Shown here: positions 63,388 through 64,000 of the stretch, piece after piece | Layout: each line of letters starts with the position of its first letter | Numbering within the stretch: the first letter of the stretch is position 1 | Assembly (NCBI GenBank): GCA_026391455.1 | Contig: JAPLEH010000074.1 | Coordinates: forward strand, 1-64,000 | Source: Bacteroidota bacterium | GTDB lineage: Bacteria; Bacteroidota; Bacteroidia; Chitinophagales; Chitinophagaceae | DNA length: 64,000 bases | Direction of reading: 5' to 3' | Made by a program: the position numbers and the translations under genes | The notes under the pieces: generated by a model | Databases searched by the model: none | What the model was told of the DNA's origin: nothing | What the model saw: the letters and a program-made list of their open reading frames with translations, nothing else

Positions 63388-64000
63388 TTACAGTTTTTTA
63401 TACATCAGGGGTAAATGGATCTTTACGACCACACCTTCACCGGTTTCATTGTTGGCAATACTGAAGCCCGCTTTTGTCTTAAGCTTAATATTCAGCAGGT
63501 AAATACGGTCGCGTATGATCTGACTGGCCCTGGATATATGCGCATTCTCCTCGCGGGGAACCGTATCCAATCCCTTGCCATTGTCGCTGATGCGGATCAG
63601 GATTTCTTTATCGTCTTTAGCGAACTGTATCAGTACTCTTCCGGGATAATGCAATCCGGCAAAGCCATGCTCGATACTGTTTTCCACAAAGGGCTGAATG
63701 ATCATGGAAGGGATTTGCAACTCATCAATTTCCATATCCGGCGAAGCAGAAATATCATAACTGAATGTTTGCGGGAAACGTATCTTTTGTACTTCCAGGT
63801 ATTCATTGAGAAATTCCATTTCCTGTTCAATGGTCACATAATCTTTATAGGTACTTTCCAGCGTTTCGCGCATGATATGACTGAATTTGGAAAGATTGGA
63901 AGCCAATGCCTGTCCATCATTTTCACGTACTGCAAATTTTTGTAACGCTGTTAGTGCATTGAAAAAGAAATGAGGGTTCATTCTTGCCCGGTTTAGGCGT
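63388..64000 (-). CDS. LytS-type sensor histidine kinase (partial)
   Basis: The C-terminal part of a His_kinase-family sensor; the gene continues beyond the right edge of the window. Visible are the phospho-acceptor region RARMNPHFFFNALTALQKFA, the segment QIPSMIIQPFVENSIEHGF, and the HATPase N and G boxes (RISDNGKGLD, NNETGEGVVVKIHLP). The ATG at 63979 lies inside the family's QMNPHF motif, so it is not the start. The LytTR regulator follows 10 bp later. Confidence 0.93.
   Translation of the reverse strand, partial: RLNRARMNPHFFFNALTALQKFAVRENDGQALASNLSKFSHIMRETLESTYKDYVTIEQEMEFLNEYLEVQKIRFPQTFSYDISASPDMEIDELQIPSMIIQPFVENSIEHGFAGLHYPGRVLIQFAKDDKEILIRISDNGKGLDTVPREENAHISRASQIIRDRIYLLNIKLKTKAGFSIANNETGEGVVVKIHLPLMYKKL

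Overview
The window looks like chromosomal DNA of a member of the Bacteroidota, most likely family Chitinophagaceae. The signs are a type IX secretion sorting domain (CHU_C), periplasmic beta-propeller two-component sensors, LytTR regulators paired with LytS-type kinases, TAnnTTTG promoter boxes, several genes that seem to start at TTG, and secreted proteins opening with the 'VGIGTTTP' motif. The placement rests on gene content and motifs only.

Layout. 0-8.9 kb is housekeeping: truB, a NUDIX hydrolase, a CorA transporter, a DinB-like protein, an IS4-family element, an FKBP isomerase, a hotdog thioesterase, an exonuclease/GIY-YIG fusion and an RlmK-type rRNA methyltransferase. 8.9-15.6 kb holds a tight pair, an M48-type metallopeptidase followed by a giant protein joining a kinase-like C-lobe, DUF4011, an SF1 helicase, a Vsr-like nuclease fold and a WGR domain. 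This is the best candidate for an undescribed (possibly defence) system. 15.8-24.5 kb has two full signalling systems: a GAF/HisKA_3 propeller kinase with a NarL-type regulator, and a LytS-type propeller kinase with a LytTR regulator. 24.5-34.2 kb is a forward run of secreted surface proteins (YadA-like head repeats, an S74 chaperone tail, an M23 peptidase and unknowns).

34.2-37.7 kb is a low-GC island with 24-bp direct repeats, DnaA boxes, a tiny hydrophobic peptide, and an IS1595 transposase carrying a NUMOD1-like tail. mdh follows. 38.9-40.1 kb is repeat-rich: two 131-bp repeats, a 16-unit 21-bp minisatellite and a heavily structured candidate RNA. 40.5-50.2 kb is an all-forward run of accessory genes: a C5 methyltransferase with its restriction enzyme, an R2K ATP-grasp protein, small membrane proteins, FISUMP and DUF1801 proteins, a secreted HExxH protease, and a ParD/ParE pair with a palindromic operator. 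50.3-64 kb returns to core genes: a gliding-associated giant protein, efp with an unusual tip loop, accB and accC split by a four-helix-bundle gene, PhyH, lipoproteins, and two LytTR regulators, the second next to a kinase cut by the window end.

A recurring theme is short intergenic tandem repeats (7-, 8- and 9-bp units), often as inverted pairs flanking a gene or terminator. They touch truB, dinB-like, the IS4 element, the acc operon, mdh and the 33-kb terminator.
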